From Isoperla grammatica (lineage: Eukaryota; Arthropoda; Insecta; Plecoptera; Perlodidae), in assembly GCA_945910005.1 (NCBI GenBank), contig OX246746.1, forward strand, positions 33,131,409 to 33,195,408: a stretch of DNA of 64,000 nucleotides. The letters are read 5' to 3'. The position numbers were made by a program, and so were the translations under genes. The stretch's first letter is position 1. The number at the start of each line of letters is the position of its first letter. Positions 55,201-64,000 of this stretch are shown here, one piece after another. A model generated the notes under the pieces. The model was not told where the DNA came from and ran no database searches. It saw nothing but the letters and a program-made list of their open reading frames with translations.

Positions 55201-56573
55201 AAACTTTGTCACCTGTTAAATGTAGGGATAACGACGGTTAATCATTTCACTAACCGGTTAATCGAACCGGTTTTTAATCAGTTAATAACGGCAACAAAAC
55301 TCAGTTTTCGTCTGCAACGGGAGATAACTGACCTAGGCCTAGGCTAGGCCTTCTAGGCCTACGTGACGGCCATGCGGGCCGGTCAGCTTATTTTTGTCGT
55401 CATAAACACAATTGTGGATATTGATTTCAATTTATTTTAACGCAATATCCGATTGTAGAGGCTTATTCAAGTCGTTTTTCATTAATCCGTTCTTGATTAC
55501 TTGCTGCGAAGTGAACTGTCAACAGGCGGCCGCTTGCATTCCACTCGCCTGCGTATCGCGATCTCGCTTCCACTCACGCGTCCTGCGACTAGCGCTTTCT
55601 CTCTCTCTCACGGCGGCCGATAGCAGCCGACACGGCGAACTACTTCGTCGCGTCTCGCTCAGACCATTGTTCTCTCGCTCTTTCTCGCTCGGCCGCATCT
55701 GTTCTTACTTGTCGAGTGCCGGCCTGAACCAAGGGATGGCTCGCGCTTTAGTACGCGCGATCTGCAAATACTTAGGGGGGGGGGGGGCTTGAGAGTGTGC
55801 GGTATCCTTTGATACGGGTCAGTTTGGACTAAAAGCGGCCGTGGACGAATAACTATGCCGCCCTATAGTTGAAAGGTCCCATTTCTCGCGTGAATTGACA
55901 ATTGATTAGTTATTTAATTAATTGACGAAAAAAACGATTAAAACAAAAAAAAATCGATGTCGAAAATCGTCACCGACATCGATTATTAATCGATTAATCG
56001 ATGTCGACGCCCAGCCTTACAAAATATGCAATAACAAAGCAACAAAAGTATTATGTTACCACCCAGGAAGAACTCAGATTTTCTTACATTAATTATATAT
56101 AAGAATAATAATTAAAACTGATTACACAGATGAGAGTATAGAAATATGGTATTACTGGTGAAGCTTCGTATCAGGGTTGTTAAGCCGGTGCCCTTCGTCG
56201 ACGACCATATAGCGCCACGTAACAGTCTCCAAAAAGGGGTCCCTGATAGGCATATGTTGTGGACAGATCACAACAGGTTTGCAATTAATATCACGCATAA
56301 TGTTGTGGATTTCCTTTATCTTTGGAAAGAGTAAGCGCCTTTCGGCCAGAGTTCCAGTATAGCTCATGGTGGGAATCTGTACAGAAAAAAAAAAATTGTT
56401 TGTACAAGTTATCACTTAATTAGACTTTTGGGAATGTATTTGCTACAAATCTATTAAGGTCACTCTTAAAAAACTAACAGGAGTCAAGTAAGTAGTAGTA
56501 GTAAGTGTAAAGTAGTAGTTTTATTTAAGGTCCTCCTTTGTAAATCAGTTTTTATAACTGTATAGGATAGACA

Positions 56574-56637
<64 letters not shown>

Positions 56638-59139
56638 ATGAATAAATAAAAAGAACACGTGAATGACTAGGGGCGAGACTTTGCGGACAAAAAATTAAGA
56701 AACTGCTTGGTAAATAATAAAAAACAGAGTAGACCAGATAAAATAGTAGGGCTGTGCAAGTACTAGAATTTTCAAGTATGAGTCGAGATCAATTTCGTTC
56801 GAATAGCAATACTAATATAAAACAATATACCTGTACCTTTGGTGCAAACTGTTTGAACTGCTCAATCCATACTGGAACGATCGAGAGGGGAGCTATTATC
56901 ACATACGGACCAGCAAAACCTTTCTCTATGAGTAAGCAAATCATAGCAATTACCTGCAGGGTCTTGCCTAAAACAAAACAATCATAAATACTAGTACTAC
57001 ATTCATGCATGAACACATAACAAGAAGCATTCAAATAAAGCTGTGCATGGATTACTTACAAATAGATGTGTTTGTAAATGGTGTTATGATTTCTTAAATA
57101 TCGTTTATGGATTGAACAATTTCGGTATTATGTTTTTTGGGGGTGATTTTAACACTAATCGGCACCAGAACTATGTTTTTTTGTGTGGTTCAATTAAATT
57201 ACTGTATGTGTTTCATTGTAGGCCTACTTTTATTTCCATTTACTTAAATCACTTGTCATTTACATGATAAACTTGGCCTGAAGACGACCACACGCACCAC
57301 AAGAGACCAGGCAAGACGACGCTGGAACATCAAGGTCCTGTCCCCGCGCCTTAATTCAGTTACCACCAGGTCCATCGCAACATTCATTATTACATCATTT
57401 GGACTGGCAGTACATGAACAGGGTCAATTTCAAAGAGTTCAATTATCTCTTTCCACGAATTACACACTTGATCAGATCAGGTCAAGGCATCCCAGGCTAT
57501 GAACTGGTTCCTATGCCCCAAGACAGTGAATTGTTGGAGTGGTATAGATTTTAGGCATAGGTATGATCACACCACATATACAGAACAGAGTATAATAATC
57601 TAGCATCCATAATAATATTTAAATGAATATTAAATAATATTAAATAATTAAATATTTAAAACAAGTAATTAAAAACAGACAGAATTTCACATCCAACATA
57701 GAAGTACACGCACACAACACACGCCAGAAAGGACACCTTCATGCCAGCCAATACAACACAAAAAGGGTCAGAAAACAATAATAAATATGGCTATAACCTT
57801 ATATAATAGCCTGCCTCCCAAAATACAAAACTTAACAAATATAGACAGACAGGTACTAGCAATAAAAACTTACCTATTAGAAAACTGCTACTGCAATGTA
57901 AAAGTATTTATGAACAATATATGCAAAACAATATACGCAAGATGGCGCCTAGTGATGCAGGTCTAAGAATTAGCTTGCCAGATATGTTCCAATATTTGGA
58001 CGACCTAGGGGTTAAAGACACTATTAAATTAGCCCAGGAGGTAGGCATAATCGTAGGAGACCATGATGAGACTCTGCACTCCCTCTAGTGCAGTGGATTA
58101 GATCAAAATACGGGACCAATTCGGGGTTTTGTGATAGAAGCGTGAATTTTTGATCAAACACTCAGAAAAATATTCTAATTGAACTGCCAAGAGGAGGCCT
58201 AAAAAAAGTCTACTGGTTTAGGGGTTGTGAGGAGTCAAAAAATGGGGATGGGTGGGAAGTAAAAATTGTAGCATGCCCCCACCAATGATCAGTAAATACT
58301 AATATATTCATAAATATAGTAGCTGATAGTATATTATATCAATAAATAATAAAAAGATGATCTAACTTAACAAAGGTAACGTGACCTTTGAACTTAAGTC
58401 TCTAATTTTTCAAATATTTGATAAAATGTATCGTGTGACCACTCGTTGTGTCACAAATTATGTCTAGAATCTAGAATAAAATAAATAAATAAATAAATAA
58501 ATAAGTGCTGGCTGGCTGTGAGTCACCTGCCCCCCCTGAGTCGGGGTTTGCAGCGTGTAGGGTTGGAGAGGGGTGGGGGGGAGTAAACTGACAGTTGAAT
58601 TCAATTTTAAAAGCAGGAATTTTATCTTAAACGACGTTATATCAATTGTTTTACTAATGTAGGGACATTAATTTAGTAACGTACTATCGCATTCGACGAT
58701 AATATCAGGCGACGTATTATCAAAAGAAAATTAACATTGCGTCGTAAGGAGTTTCGCCGAGACTTTATCAAAACGACGTGATCATACGAACGACGTTGTA
58801 TCGGACAACGTAATGACAAGGTTGTATGTATCAGTCTCCTGCTTGTACTCAAAATGATTAGCAGAATTTTTGTTTAGGCTCACAGCTTTGACTAAGCCCC
58901 AGCCCAACTTAATTGGTTACTCTTGTTTCCTTTTTTTTAAAGAATAGTGTAGGTAGGTAAAGGTTACATACCCAAACCCATTTCATCTCCCAGAATACCA
59001 TTAACCACATTAATATCCATTGCCTGCAACCATTTAAAGCCATGCAGCTGATGATTCCGAAGTGCAGCCCCCTCGAGCAACAATGGCTGTTCGATTGGCA
59101 CCATAAGTCCACTTGGAGTTTTCCGCAATGCTTCTTTAG
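46255..59139 (-). CDS. HELLS/LSH-like SNF2 ATPase, C-terminal ten exons
   Basis: Minus-strand exons: 59139-58972, 56967-56837, 56376-56156, 54743-54545, 51995-51807, 51403-51165, 50982-50814, 49861-49625, 47030-46757 and 46328-46255; all phases agree, giving 632 codons before the stop. The SNF2 motifs appear in order: I (GDEMGLGKT, split by an intron), Ia (PYVIIAPLSIV), II (DEGHR), III (LTGTPLQN), the LSPFLLRRLKSEV bridge, V (TTRTGGLGLNL) and VI (ARCHRIGQTKPVAVYRL). DEGHR, the acidic/KRKRRR linker exon and the LEQLLDRS end fit HELLS, a nucleosome remodeller involved in DNA methylation and heterochromatin. Divergence in exon 3 (VVICPQHMPIRD) may mean a paralogue. One intron (50813-49862) appears to use a GC donor. 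The N-terminus is not found in this window. Confidence 0.92.
47522..48607. mobile_element. hAT-like non-autonomous element (1.09 kb)
   Basis: The ends TAGGGGTGTGCGAAT and ATTCGCACACCCCTA are exact inverted repeats. The flanks ATTTCAGT (47514-47521) and ATTTCAGC (48608-48615) match at 7 of 8. Subterminal GGATCGGAT-like words repeat. No transposase frame is seen. Confidence 0.85.
48848..49493. mobile_element. TIR element with GCGAGTTGG words (646 bp)
   Basis: The left end TAATGCTGACGATAGATGAT, continuing to CGCGCGAGTTGGCTCGCG, is matched in reverse complement by the right end (CGCGAGCCAACTCGCGC, then GTCTATCGTCAGCATTA). The arms are about 47 bases. The TAA/TTA borders may reflect a Harbinger TWA target, but this is not decisive. 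Confidence 0.7.
49862..50377. other. HELLS-like intron sequence
   Basis: AT-rich intron; nothing else recognised. Confidence 0.5.
50378..50794. mobile_element. pogo/Tigger-like MITE beside a HELLS exon (417 bp)
   Basis: The right end, read inward, is CAGTAAAACCTTGATTATCC; the left end is AAGTAAGACCTCGATTATCC. Both continue GAG. CAGTAAAACCTYGATTATCC is the classical Tigger/pogo terminus. It ends 18 bases before the proposed GC splice donor of the neighbouring exon. Confidence 0.8.
52801..54463. mobile_element. hAT-like non-autonomous element with perfect 8-bp duplication (1.66 kb)
   Basis: The ends are TAGGCCTGTGCGAATATTCG and ATTCGCACAGGCCTA. Both flanks are ACATTTAC (52793-52800 and 54464-54471), an exact target duplication. 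The subterminal regions repeat ATTCGAA words. It contains another MITE at 53548-53839. No transposase is seen. Confidence 0.9.
53548..53839. mobile_element. MITE nested in the hAT-like element (292 bp)
   Basis: The ends CACAGTATAAAGAGGGTACA and, in reverse complement, CACAGTATAAAGAGGATACA continue AGTAGCGAAA in both. The exact 7-bp repeat GTTCTAC flanks it (53541-53547 and 53840-53846). The interior has GGCGAGGAG-type repeats. Confidence 0.85.
55044..56019. mobile_element. hAT-like non-autonomous element (976 bp)
   Basis: The ends TAAGGCTGGGC and GCCCAGCCTTA are exact inverted repeats, flanked by exact CAAAATAT duplications (55036-55043 and 56020-56027). Subterminal ATCGACATCGA words repeat densely on both sides. 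The 126-codon frame at 55412-55792 within it shows no transposase motif. Confidence 0.9.
56575..56652. repeat. (AAAT)n microsatellite
   Basis: About 19 perfect tetranucleotide repeats in an intron of the HELLS-like gene. Confidence 0.95.
57043..57645. other. HELLS-like intron sequence
   Basis: No gene is seen. The segment 57265-57560 is less AT-rich and may be the upstream part of the LINE remnant that follows, but no motif confirms it. Confidence 0.4.
57650..57930 (+). pseudogene. LINE C-terminal remnant
   Basis: Translation gives VHAHNTRQKGHLHASQYNTK and, after a frame change, LYNSLPPKIQNL. The pair of an H-x-NTR motif and a YNSLP motif marks the region after RT in CR1-type LINEs. Stops and shifts show decay. 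Confidence 0.7.
58506..58829 (+). mobile_element. Half copy of the pogo-like MITE found at 8595
   Basis: It aligns with 9075-9398 (GCTGGCTGTGAGTCACC, GAGTAAACTGACAGTTGAAT, AAAACGACGTGAT, ACAAGGTTGTA). The left half is missing; an (AAAT)n run stands at its left edge. Confidence 0.8.
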
Positions 59140-59239
59140 CTAAAAGAAAAGGACAATGATATATGTTAATAATTATGTAGCCTACTTCAAGTTTGGGCAA
59201 AGATTTCAGTAGTACTTTACTACAGTAATGAGATAAATG

Positions 59240-61425
59240 GTAATGAGATAAATGGTATAGTCGTAGACAAACATGTTTAAGGAAGCATCAAATAAATTAA
59301 AAGAGATAAAGTGGATAGCACAGGAGGAATTTATGATAAACCTACTAGAAAAAGATAACATGAACAGCGCGGGGAGGGACACAAACAACCAATTTTACAC
59401 ATACATAAGGAGAAAAGGGGGAAATAAAACAGGAATTCCAGAATTACTAAACAAAGATAAGATGTGTACTCGAGACGAAGATAAGGCCAATTTGCTAAAT
59501 CAATTTTATGCAAGTGTATTTTCAAATTACTCAAGTGGCACAAGATCTGAGGGTGCTCATATAAAAAATGGGAGTGAAAAAGCAGGAAATACTGATATGC
59601 CTAGCTGTAAATTGTTTGAGGTTACGGATAAGGAAATACAAAGGGAAATTAAGGGTATGAAGCCCCATAAAGCAGCAGGAAATGACAATGTTTCAATTGA
59701 TTACCTAAAGACTGTGCAAAAAGCAATAGTTCCCTACCTACGAGTACTATACAATGCATCCATGAATAACTGCCAGATACCAATGGACTGGAAAAAAGCC
59801 ATAGTGACACCAATTTTTAAAGGAGGCAACAAAGCCGAGGCTGGCAACTACAGACCAATCAGTCTAACCTCTGTAGTATGCAAAGTTTTAGAGAAATTAA
59901 TAACCAACCATATTCATGAGTACTGTGAGGGGGCGGGATGGTTTACTGAGACGCAGCATGGGTTCAGAAAAGGGTACAGCTGTGAAACGCAGTTAGCAGG
60001 ACTAATTCAAGACCTAACAGACGTCTATGATACGGGAGGGCGAACCGATGTAATTTTCATTGACATAAGCAAGGCATTTGATTCAGTGAACCATACATTA
60101 TTAATAAAAACGCTGAAAGAATTGCCAATTGATAAAAGGATCGTTAGTTGGATAGGAGAATTTCTGAGGGGGCGTACACAAAAGGTGAGGGTGGGGGATG
60201 CTGTATCCAAGGAAGTAGAAGTAATTTCGGGCGTGCCACAAGGAAGCGTCCTTGGCCCAACACTCTTCTTAATTTTTATCAATAGCGTGTCTGACGGAAT
60301 CGGAGCGAAAATTAAAATAAGGTTATTTGCTGATGATTGCGTTGCATATCTAGAAATCAAGAAGGTAGAGGACTGTCACGAACTACAAAGTGGCTTAGAT
60401 AATTTGTATGTCAAAATAGCTCAGAAGAAATTAAAAGTCAATAGTATTAAAAGTGCAGCTCTTACCATAGGAAGAGGAAATAAAGATGTAGGAAGAATGA
60501 TCTACAGCTTAGGAGGAGATCCGGTACAAAACAGGGAGGAGGTAAATTATTTAGGAATATTAATTGACTCTGAACTTAAGTGGACCAAACAGGTTGAGAG
60601 AGCTACTAGTAAAGCGTTCCAGAGACTGTATTTTATTATGCGAATTCTAAAGAGTTCCAGTAAAAGAGCAAAAGAACTGGCATACAAGACATTAATCCGT
60701 CCAGTGATTGAATATGCAGGGGCAATATGGGATACGTGCAATTTGAAGAATACAAACAAAATTGAATCATTGCAAAGAAGGGCTGCAAAATTTGTAAATG
60801 GGGGTAGATGGGTAATAAAACAAACAGAAGAAAAGAAAGTTGGAGATCTAAATCTCAAGCAGATAAAAGTGGAACTAAAAAAGAGGAAATTACCAACAAT
60901 AGGAAAAAAAGAACAACTGGCAATAGGACTAGCAAATACAGTGAAGGAGGAAGGGATAAAAGAAGGAAATATCAAATTAGTACAATATGCACACAAAAGT
61001 GTATCTGAAACTCTAAAGAAACTAAAATGGGACTCCCTACAAAAAAGAAGGAAAATAGCTAGACTAGCATACCTGTACAGAGCATTTAGAGGGGAGATGC
61101 CATGGAAAGAGATAAAAGGCAGAATGTTTAAAGCAAGGTATGTTGGGAGAAGGGACCACAAATACAAGATGGAAAGAGATGTGAAATACAGAAGGAAAGG
61201 ACTAAATTCACTGGTTGAAATGGGTATAGTGGAATGGAATGACTTGCCTGAGGAAGTATTCAAGGATTTGCCAGCAGTTAGTATATTTAGAAGTAGACTT
61301 AAGAATGTATTAATATAAGTATTTTATGTATATAACTTATAAACTTTGTATTCTATACTCTGCCACCGAATTACAATTTGTATTGTTCAAAGCAGTTTCA
61401 ATAAAATTATCTATCTATCTACCCC
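59240..61425 (+). mobile_element. 5'-truncated LINE with intact RT frame
   Basis: The copy begins close to 59240, within the region upstream of the first visible HELLS-like exon, and ends after the 3' UTR in a short (ATCT)n tail at 61405-61422. The endonuclease half is missing. The long undamaged RT frame suggests a recent insertion. It lies on the strand opposite to the HELLS-like gene. Confidence 0.85.
59273..61318 (+). CDS. LINE reverse transcriptase with inserted SAP-like motif (681 aa)
   Basis: From the first Met the RT motifs appear in order: WKKAIVTPIFKGG (173-185), NYRPISLTSV (192-201), TQHGFRKG (227-234), FIDISKAFDSVNH (262-274), SGVPQGSVLGP (319-329), LFADD (351-355) and VNYLGILIDSELKW (424-437). 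The post-RT region has RPVIEYAGAIWD and LQRRAAKFVNG (to 510). Residues 520-575 then hold DLNLKQIKVELKKRKLPTIG and KKEQLAIGLANTVKEEG, which fits the SAP pattern (two amphipathic helices around a LP-x-x-G-K-K-x-x-L core). The family pattern resumes with LKKLKWDSLQKRRK and WNDLPEEV. The related copy ending at 2076 has only a short linker there. SAP motifs bind AT-rich DNA. No stop or shift is seen; the endonuclease is lost by 5' truncation. Confidence 0.9.
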   Translation: MFKEASNKLKEIKWIAQEEFMINLLEKDNMNSAGRDTNNQFYTYIRRKGGNKTGIPELLNKDKMCTRDEDKANLLNQFYASVFSNYSSGTRSEGAHIKNGSEKAGNTDMPSCKLFEVTDKEIQREIKGMKPHKAAGNDNVSIDYLKTVQKAIVPYLRVLYNASMNNCQIPMDWKKAIVTPIFKGGNKAEAGNYRPISLTSVVCKVLEKLITNHIHEYCEGAGWFTETQHGFRKGYSCETQLAGLIQDLTDVYDTGGRTDVIFIDISKAFDSVNHTLLIKTLKELPIDKRIVSWIGEFLRGRTQKVRVGDAVSKEVEVISGVPQGSVLGPTLFLIFINSVSDGIGAKIKIRLFADDCVAYLEIKKVEDCHELQSGLDNLYVKIAQKKLKVNSIKSAALTIGRGNKDVGRMIYSLGGDPVQNREEVNYLGILIDSELKWTKQVERATSKAFQRLYFIMRILKSSSKRAKELAYKTLIRPVIEYAGAIWDTCNLKNTNKIESLQRRAAKFVNGGRWVIKQTEEKKVGDLNLKQIKVELKKRKLPTIGKKEQLAIGLANTVKEEGIKEGNIKLVQYAHKSVSETLKKLKWDSLQKRRKIARLAYLYRAFRGEMPWKEIKGRMFKARYVGRRDHKYKMERDVKYRRKGLNSLVEMGIVEWNDLPEEVFKDLPAVSIFRSRLKNVLI

Positions 61426-61826
61426 AGACGAGCATCCTAACCCAAATCGCCCGTGCGGAATAAGTGGGTCTGTCTCCTCTACCCGACCAACCATCCCTTA
61501 CACAGTTGCCAATACTTGAAATGTTTTTTTTTTAGATGATGATCACTGTTGAGATAGATTTGAATGCTCATTGTGTCACTCCCCCAATCCACCTTTGAAA
61601 GAAAGTTTGAAAGTACACCTGTAACGACATTGACTTGGCAACATCGGAAAATGCCATCCGGCAGCGAAATAACATCTCCTAAGTGGTTGCTCTTTTGTCA
61701 AATAATCGCCTTTTGTTGGAAGGGTTTGGATGTCTGTCTGGGGTCTACGACTTTACTGAGTCCGACCATGCATCTTTTGGTGGTACCTACTTTGTTAATA
61801 TCTGTTGAGCATTCTACCTAATCTAC
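61426..61826. other. Stretch without a recognised feature
   Basis: The 85-codon plus-strand frame at 61564-61821 has no family features. The missing N-terminal exons of the HELLS-like gene were searched for here and not found. Confidence 0.4.
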
Positions 61827-61977
61827 AGAGCTGGGTAGTAACGTAGTGGAAGTAATGCGTTACTGTAAGGAAACTAACCCTTTCAGTAACATGCCAGTAA
61901 TCTCATAACAATATTCCGAATGTAATGGACAAGTAATTTCACTACTTATTTCATGGTAATTTGAGGTAACTAAAGTC
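61827..61977. mobile_element. hAT-like terminal fragment
   Basis: CAGAGCTGGGTAGTAACGTA is followed by repeated GTAATGCGTTACTG and GTAATTTCACTACTTA words, a common hAT terminus. The other end was not identified; bases 63560-63625 have similar TAAGTAATTTT words and might be it, with later elements nested between. Confidence 0.5.
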
Positions 61978-62267
61978 TTATGCAGGTTTTCACGGTGCGA
62001 GTTGGCGTGCCAGTTGATAGAGCCAGCTACTTGCTTCGTGTAAACAGGTCGGCCGAGTTACTGACTGTGCGAGTTGGTCAGTAGCTCGCCTGGCGAGCTA
62101 CTTCAAATATTTTTGTTTCGACTGGCCACTGGCCTTCCCCCACCACGGGGATGTTTTGGATCGACCAGCCGCTGGCGCCATGTGAACGCACAGGTCAGTA
62201 ACTGAGTGGACAGTAGACAGTAGCGCACGTTGTTTTGTTGATGTTTTTCGTGCTGACATATTATTAT

Positions 62268-62904
62268 TAGAGATGGGACGATTACGATTCCGATTCTACG
62301 ATTCTACCGATTTTTCGGAGTATCGGCGATTAATCGGATCGGCGATTATTCGAAGAAAATTGGCCGATTCTAATCATCGCGTGATTTTGAATTTTCGCGC
62401 GCTCGCTAATGCGCTATCTGTCGTTTAGCGGCAAGCGCTAGCATGTGTAGAAGGCGGTGTACAGAACATTCCACCTATCGATCGATGTATTTGAATCGAA
62501 TTTTCTTACGTCATCGGCATGGTATCTTACAAGCCTATTCTCGCCCATAGAGAAAGAAGTTGCTCGCCTGTTGAATGTTGTTGTCTCGTAATTAATTGTG
62601 TCAGTTTTTCACATTTTGAATGCATTTGTAGCAATGTCTGAGTTGTCTGCCAATAAAAAACTTAAACGTGATGTGTGGCATTATTTCACGGTAGATGTGG
62701 TCAACAAAAGCAAAGCAAAATGCAAGTTTTGCAGCGAACTCATTTCGCGTGGTGGTTTTGATACTAGTTTAGTATAGCTTAGACCCGTTTGAATCGAGTT
62801 GCACTTTTTTTAATAATCGGTTGAATAATCGTTAATCGGATCGGTTTTTTAATAATCGTAATCGGTAATCGGATCGGCCAATTTGAAGAATCGTCCCATC
62901 TCTA
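62268..62904 (+). mobile_element. hAT relic with BED zinc-finger fragment (637 bp)
   Basis: The ends TAGAGATGGGACGATT and AATCGTCCCATCTCTA are exact inverted repeats flanked by ATTATTAT on both sides (62260-62267, 62905-62912), although the right flank is microsatellite. ATCGGATCGG words fill the subterminal regions. A short frame at 62634-62777 (47 codons) reads VWHYFTVDVVNKSKAKCKFC, matching the start of a BED zinc finger from a hAT transposase; the catalytic part is deleted. Confidence 0.85.

Positions 62905-62985
<81 letters not shown>
62905..62985. repeat. (ATT)n microsatellite
   Basis: About 27 trinucleotide repeats directly behind the hAT relic. The poly-Tyr and poly-Ile frames here are translations of the repeat. 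Confidence 0.95.
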
Positions 62986-62998
62986 TTTGCTTTGGAAT

Positions 62999-63088
62999 AT
63001 GTCGGGAAGGTGGAGTGACGAAAAGACGGCAAACTTTGTGCATTTGTACAGAGAACAAGAAAATTTGGGCAATAAGAAAATGGCATAA
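62999..63088 (+). pseudogene. MADF/Myb-like start fragment of a Harbinger accessory protein
   Basis: The 29-codon frame begins MSGRWSDEKTANFVHLYREQ, resembling the first helix of a MADF/SANT domain, and stops early. Its place inside a Harbinger-like element supports the reading. Too short to be sure. Confidence 0.4.
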
Positions 63089-63349
63089 GTTCCAACTCTG
63101 GGTGTTCGAAAGAAGAAAAGAAGAGAAAATTTGTGAAACGTTTTTAGCCCTGGATATAAAAATAATGTACAAAAAAATGTAAAAAAGTGTTTAATAATTC
63201 CTCCTACAGTATCAACGAAAATGATCCATTACTTCCCGTACTACGCTCTTCAGACATTCTTGCAACTGACAGAGTCAGTTCAAGTCCGAGCAGAAGGCCA
63301 GCCACTGGCTTACTGGCATGCCAGTAGCTCGCACCATGAAAACCGGGCA

Positions 63350-64000
63350 TTACCGCCGGCACGTCTGGTGCCTTTCAAACAAAAATAAAATAAAATGTAA
63401 TATTAAATTGATTTGTCTAATACAGACTGCACATTACAGATTTAGAATTACGTCACTATTAGTTTGGCTTTTCAAAGATACTTATTATTATTGCCTTGCC
63501 TTCTTCAATATTCCTGTGATAATGTATAATCGAAATGACATTTTTTTTTTTGTAAGTAATTTTTAAGTAATTTTAAAGAAATTTCATAAATTTTTCATAA
63601 AAGGTAACTTAATGGTAATTTTGTAGTAGTTGCGGCCTTCGGAGTCGATGGAAACACATAGATATATACACAAAACGTCAAGACAGTTTCCGGCTGACGT
63701 GGCCTTGATCACCCGATGAAGGTGGAGGAAAGACTGGGTCAGAAGTCTCTATTGTCACGTGACTTCCGGTATGATTGAGACTGCATCACTTCCGGTATTG
63801 AAGTAGAACACTTTCGGTACAATTAAAATATATGCGCTAATTCTAGTATTTACACTATTTACACTATCTATACTATTTACAGGTGGCTGTTGGTGTATGG
63901 AGTTGGGAAGAGAGGGATGAGCTTACCGCAGGTTTAGGTTGGGAGGGATACTGGAGTTTATAATCCACTGGTAAGCTAGCTCCCATCTCCGTAACTCCAT
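63350..64000. other. Non-coding end of the window with a dispersed repeat
   Basis: Bases 63634-63745 are the inverted mate of 13200-13325. Between 63740 and 63900 there are short repeats (CACTTCCGGTA, CTATTTACA). No exon of the HELLS-like gene is recognised. Confidence 0.5.

Larger units (their letters stand above)
61981..63349. mobile_element. PIF/Harbinger-like element with TTA duplication (1.37 kb)
   Basis: The ends TGCAGGTTTTCACGGTGCGA and TCGCACCATGAAAACCGGGCA are inverted repeats, flanked by TTA (61978-61980 and 63350-63352). GCGAGTTGG and GCCAGTAGC words recur inside both ends. A hAT relic and a microsatellite are nested in it. A short frame at 62999 looks like the start of a MADF/Myb-type protein, the accessory protein of Harbinger elements. 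Confidence 0.75.

Noticed and set aside
55412..55792. 126-codon frame in the 55-56 kb element
   Set aside because: No transposase or other domain pattern; composition fits the element's subterminal filler.
62883..63182. 99-codon frame with a long Tyr run
   Set aside because: The Tyr run is the translated (ATT)n microsatellite.
61318..64000. Upstream exons of the HELLS-like gene
   Set aside because: I looked on the minus strand for the coiled-coil N-terminal part and found no conserved block with splice sites; it probably lies beyond 64000.
1..64000. tRNA, rRNA or snRNA genes
   Set aside because: No cloverleaf with A and B boxes and no snRNA or rRNA core was recognised by eye; a dedicated covariance search would be needed to exclude them.

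Overview
This window is animal nuclear DNA. It holds three interrupted genes with GT-AG introns (plus one probable GC-AG intron), long introns, and a very dense load of eukaryotic transposons. Many short palindromic AGGCCTA words, Penelope-like and I-clade retroelements and many hAT, Harbinger and pogo-like short elements suggest a marine invertebrate. I cannot fix the phylum from sequence alone; nothing bacterial or organellar is present.

Host genes. (1) A PARK7/DJ-1 orthologue on the minus strand (24421 down to 10124): four coding exons that add up to 189 residues, with the catalytic cysteine at position 106. Its 11.4-kb first intron is a transposon graveyard. (2) An LSM12 orthologue on the plus strand (34730-40464): four coding exons, 181 residues. 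A decayed duplicate of exon 1 lies inside its first intron. (3) The C-terminal ten coding exons (632 codons) of a HELLS/LSH-like SNF2 chromatin remodeller on the minus strand (59139 down to 46255); its N-terminal exons lie outside the window or were not recognised. PARK7 and LSM12 are divergently arranged about 10 kb apart; LSM12 and the HELLS-like gene are tail to tail. I see no operon-like or pathway link among the three.

Mobile DNA. 0-3.5 kb: the 3' end of a Ty3/gypsy-type element with its 286-bp LTR, then a LINE 3' end. 3.6-5.8 kb: a hAT-like element with an internal array of about 150-bp repeats. 8.5-10.1 kb: a tandem duplication of the PARK7 3' end split by a pogo-like element. 14.6-18.3 kb: two inverted copies of a 416-bp repeat flank a 575-codon frame containing nine 37-residue repeats. 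18.3-20.9 kb: a decayed LINE split by a hAT-like insertion. 20.9-22.9 kb: a Penelope-like element whose GIY-YIG part is split by a nested insertion. 22.9-24.0 kb: a foldback element. 24.9-32.2 kb: a near-complete I-clade LINE (ORF1 plus an ORF2 with endonuclease, RT and RNase H) inserted into an older copy of itself and carrying another LINE between its two ORFs. 32.3-34.3 kb: another LINE split by a foldback element with 10-bp direct repeats. HELLS introns: hAT-like elements with clear 8-bp target duplications and a pogo-like element. 59.2-61.4 kb: a LINE fragment with a long intact RT frame that carries an inserted SAP-like motif. 62-63.3 kb: a Harbinger-like element with a hAT relic nested inside it.

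The most interesting items are the SAP-like insertion in the LINE at 59-61 kb, the self-nested LINE at 25-32 kb, the two foldback elements, the 37-residue repeat frame, the likely GC-AG intron next to a transposon in the HELLS-like gene, the LSM12 exon-1 and PARK7 3'-end duplications, and the unusual Tyr126 and Ser53 of the DJ-1 orthologue.
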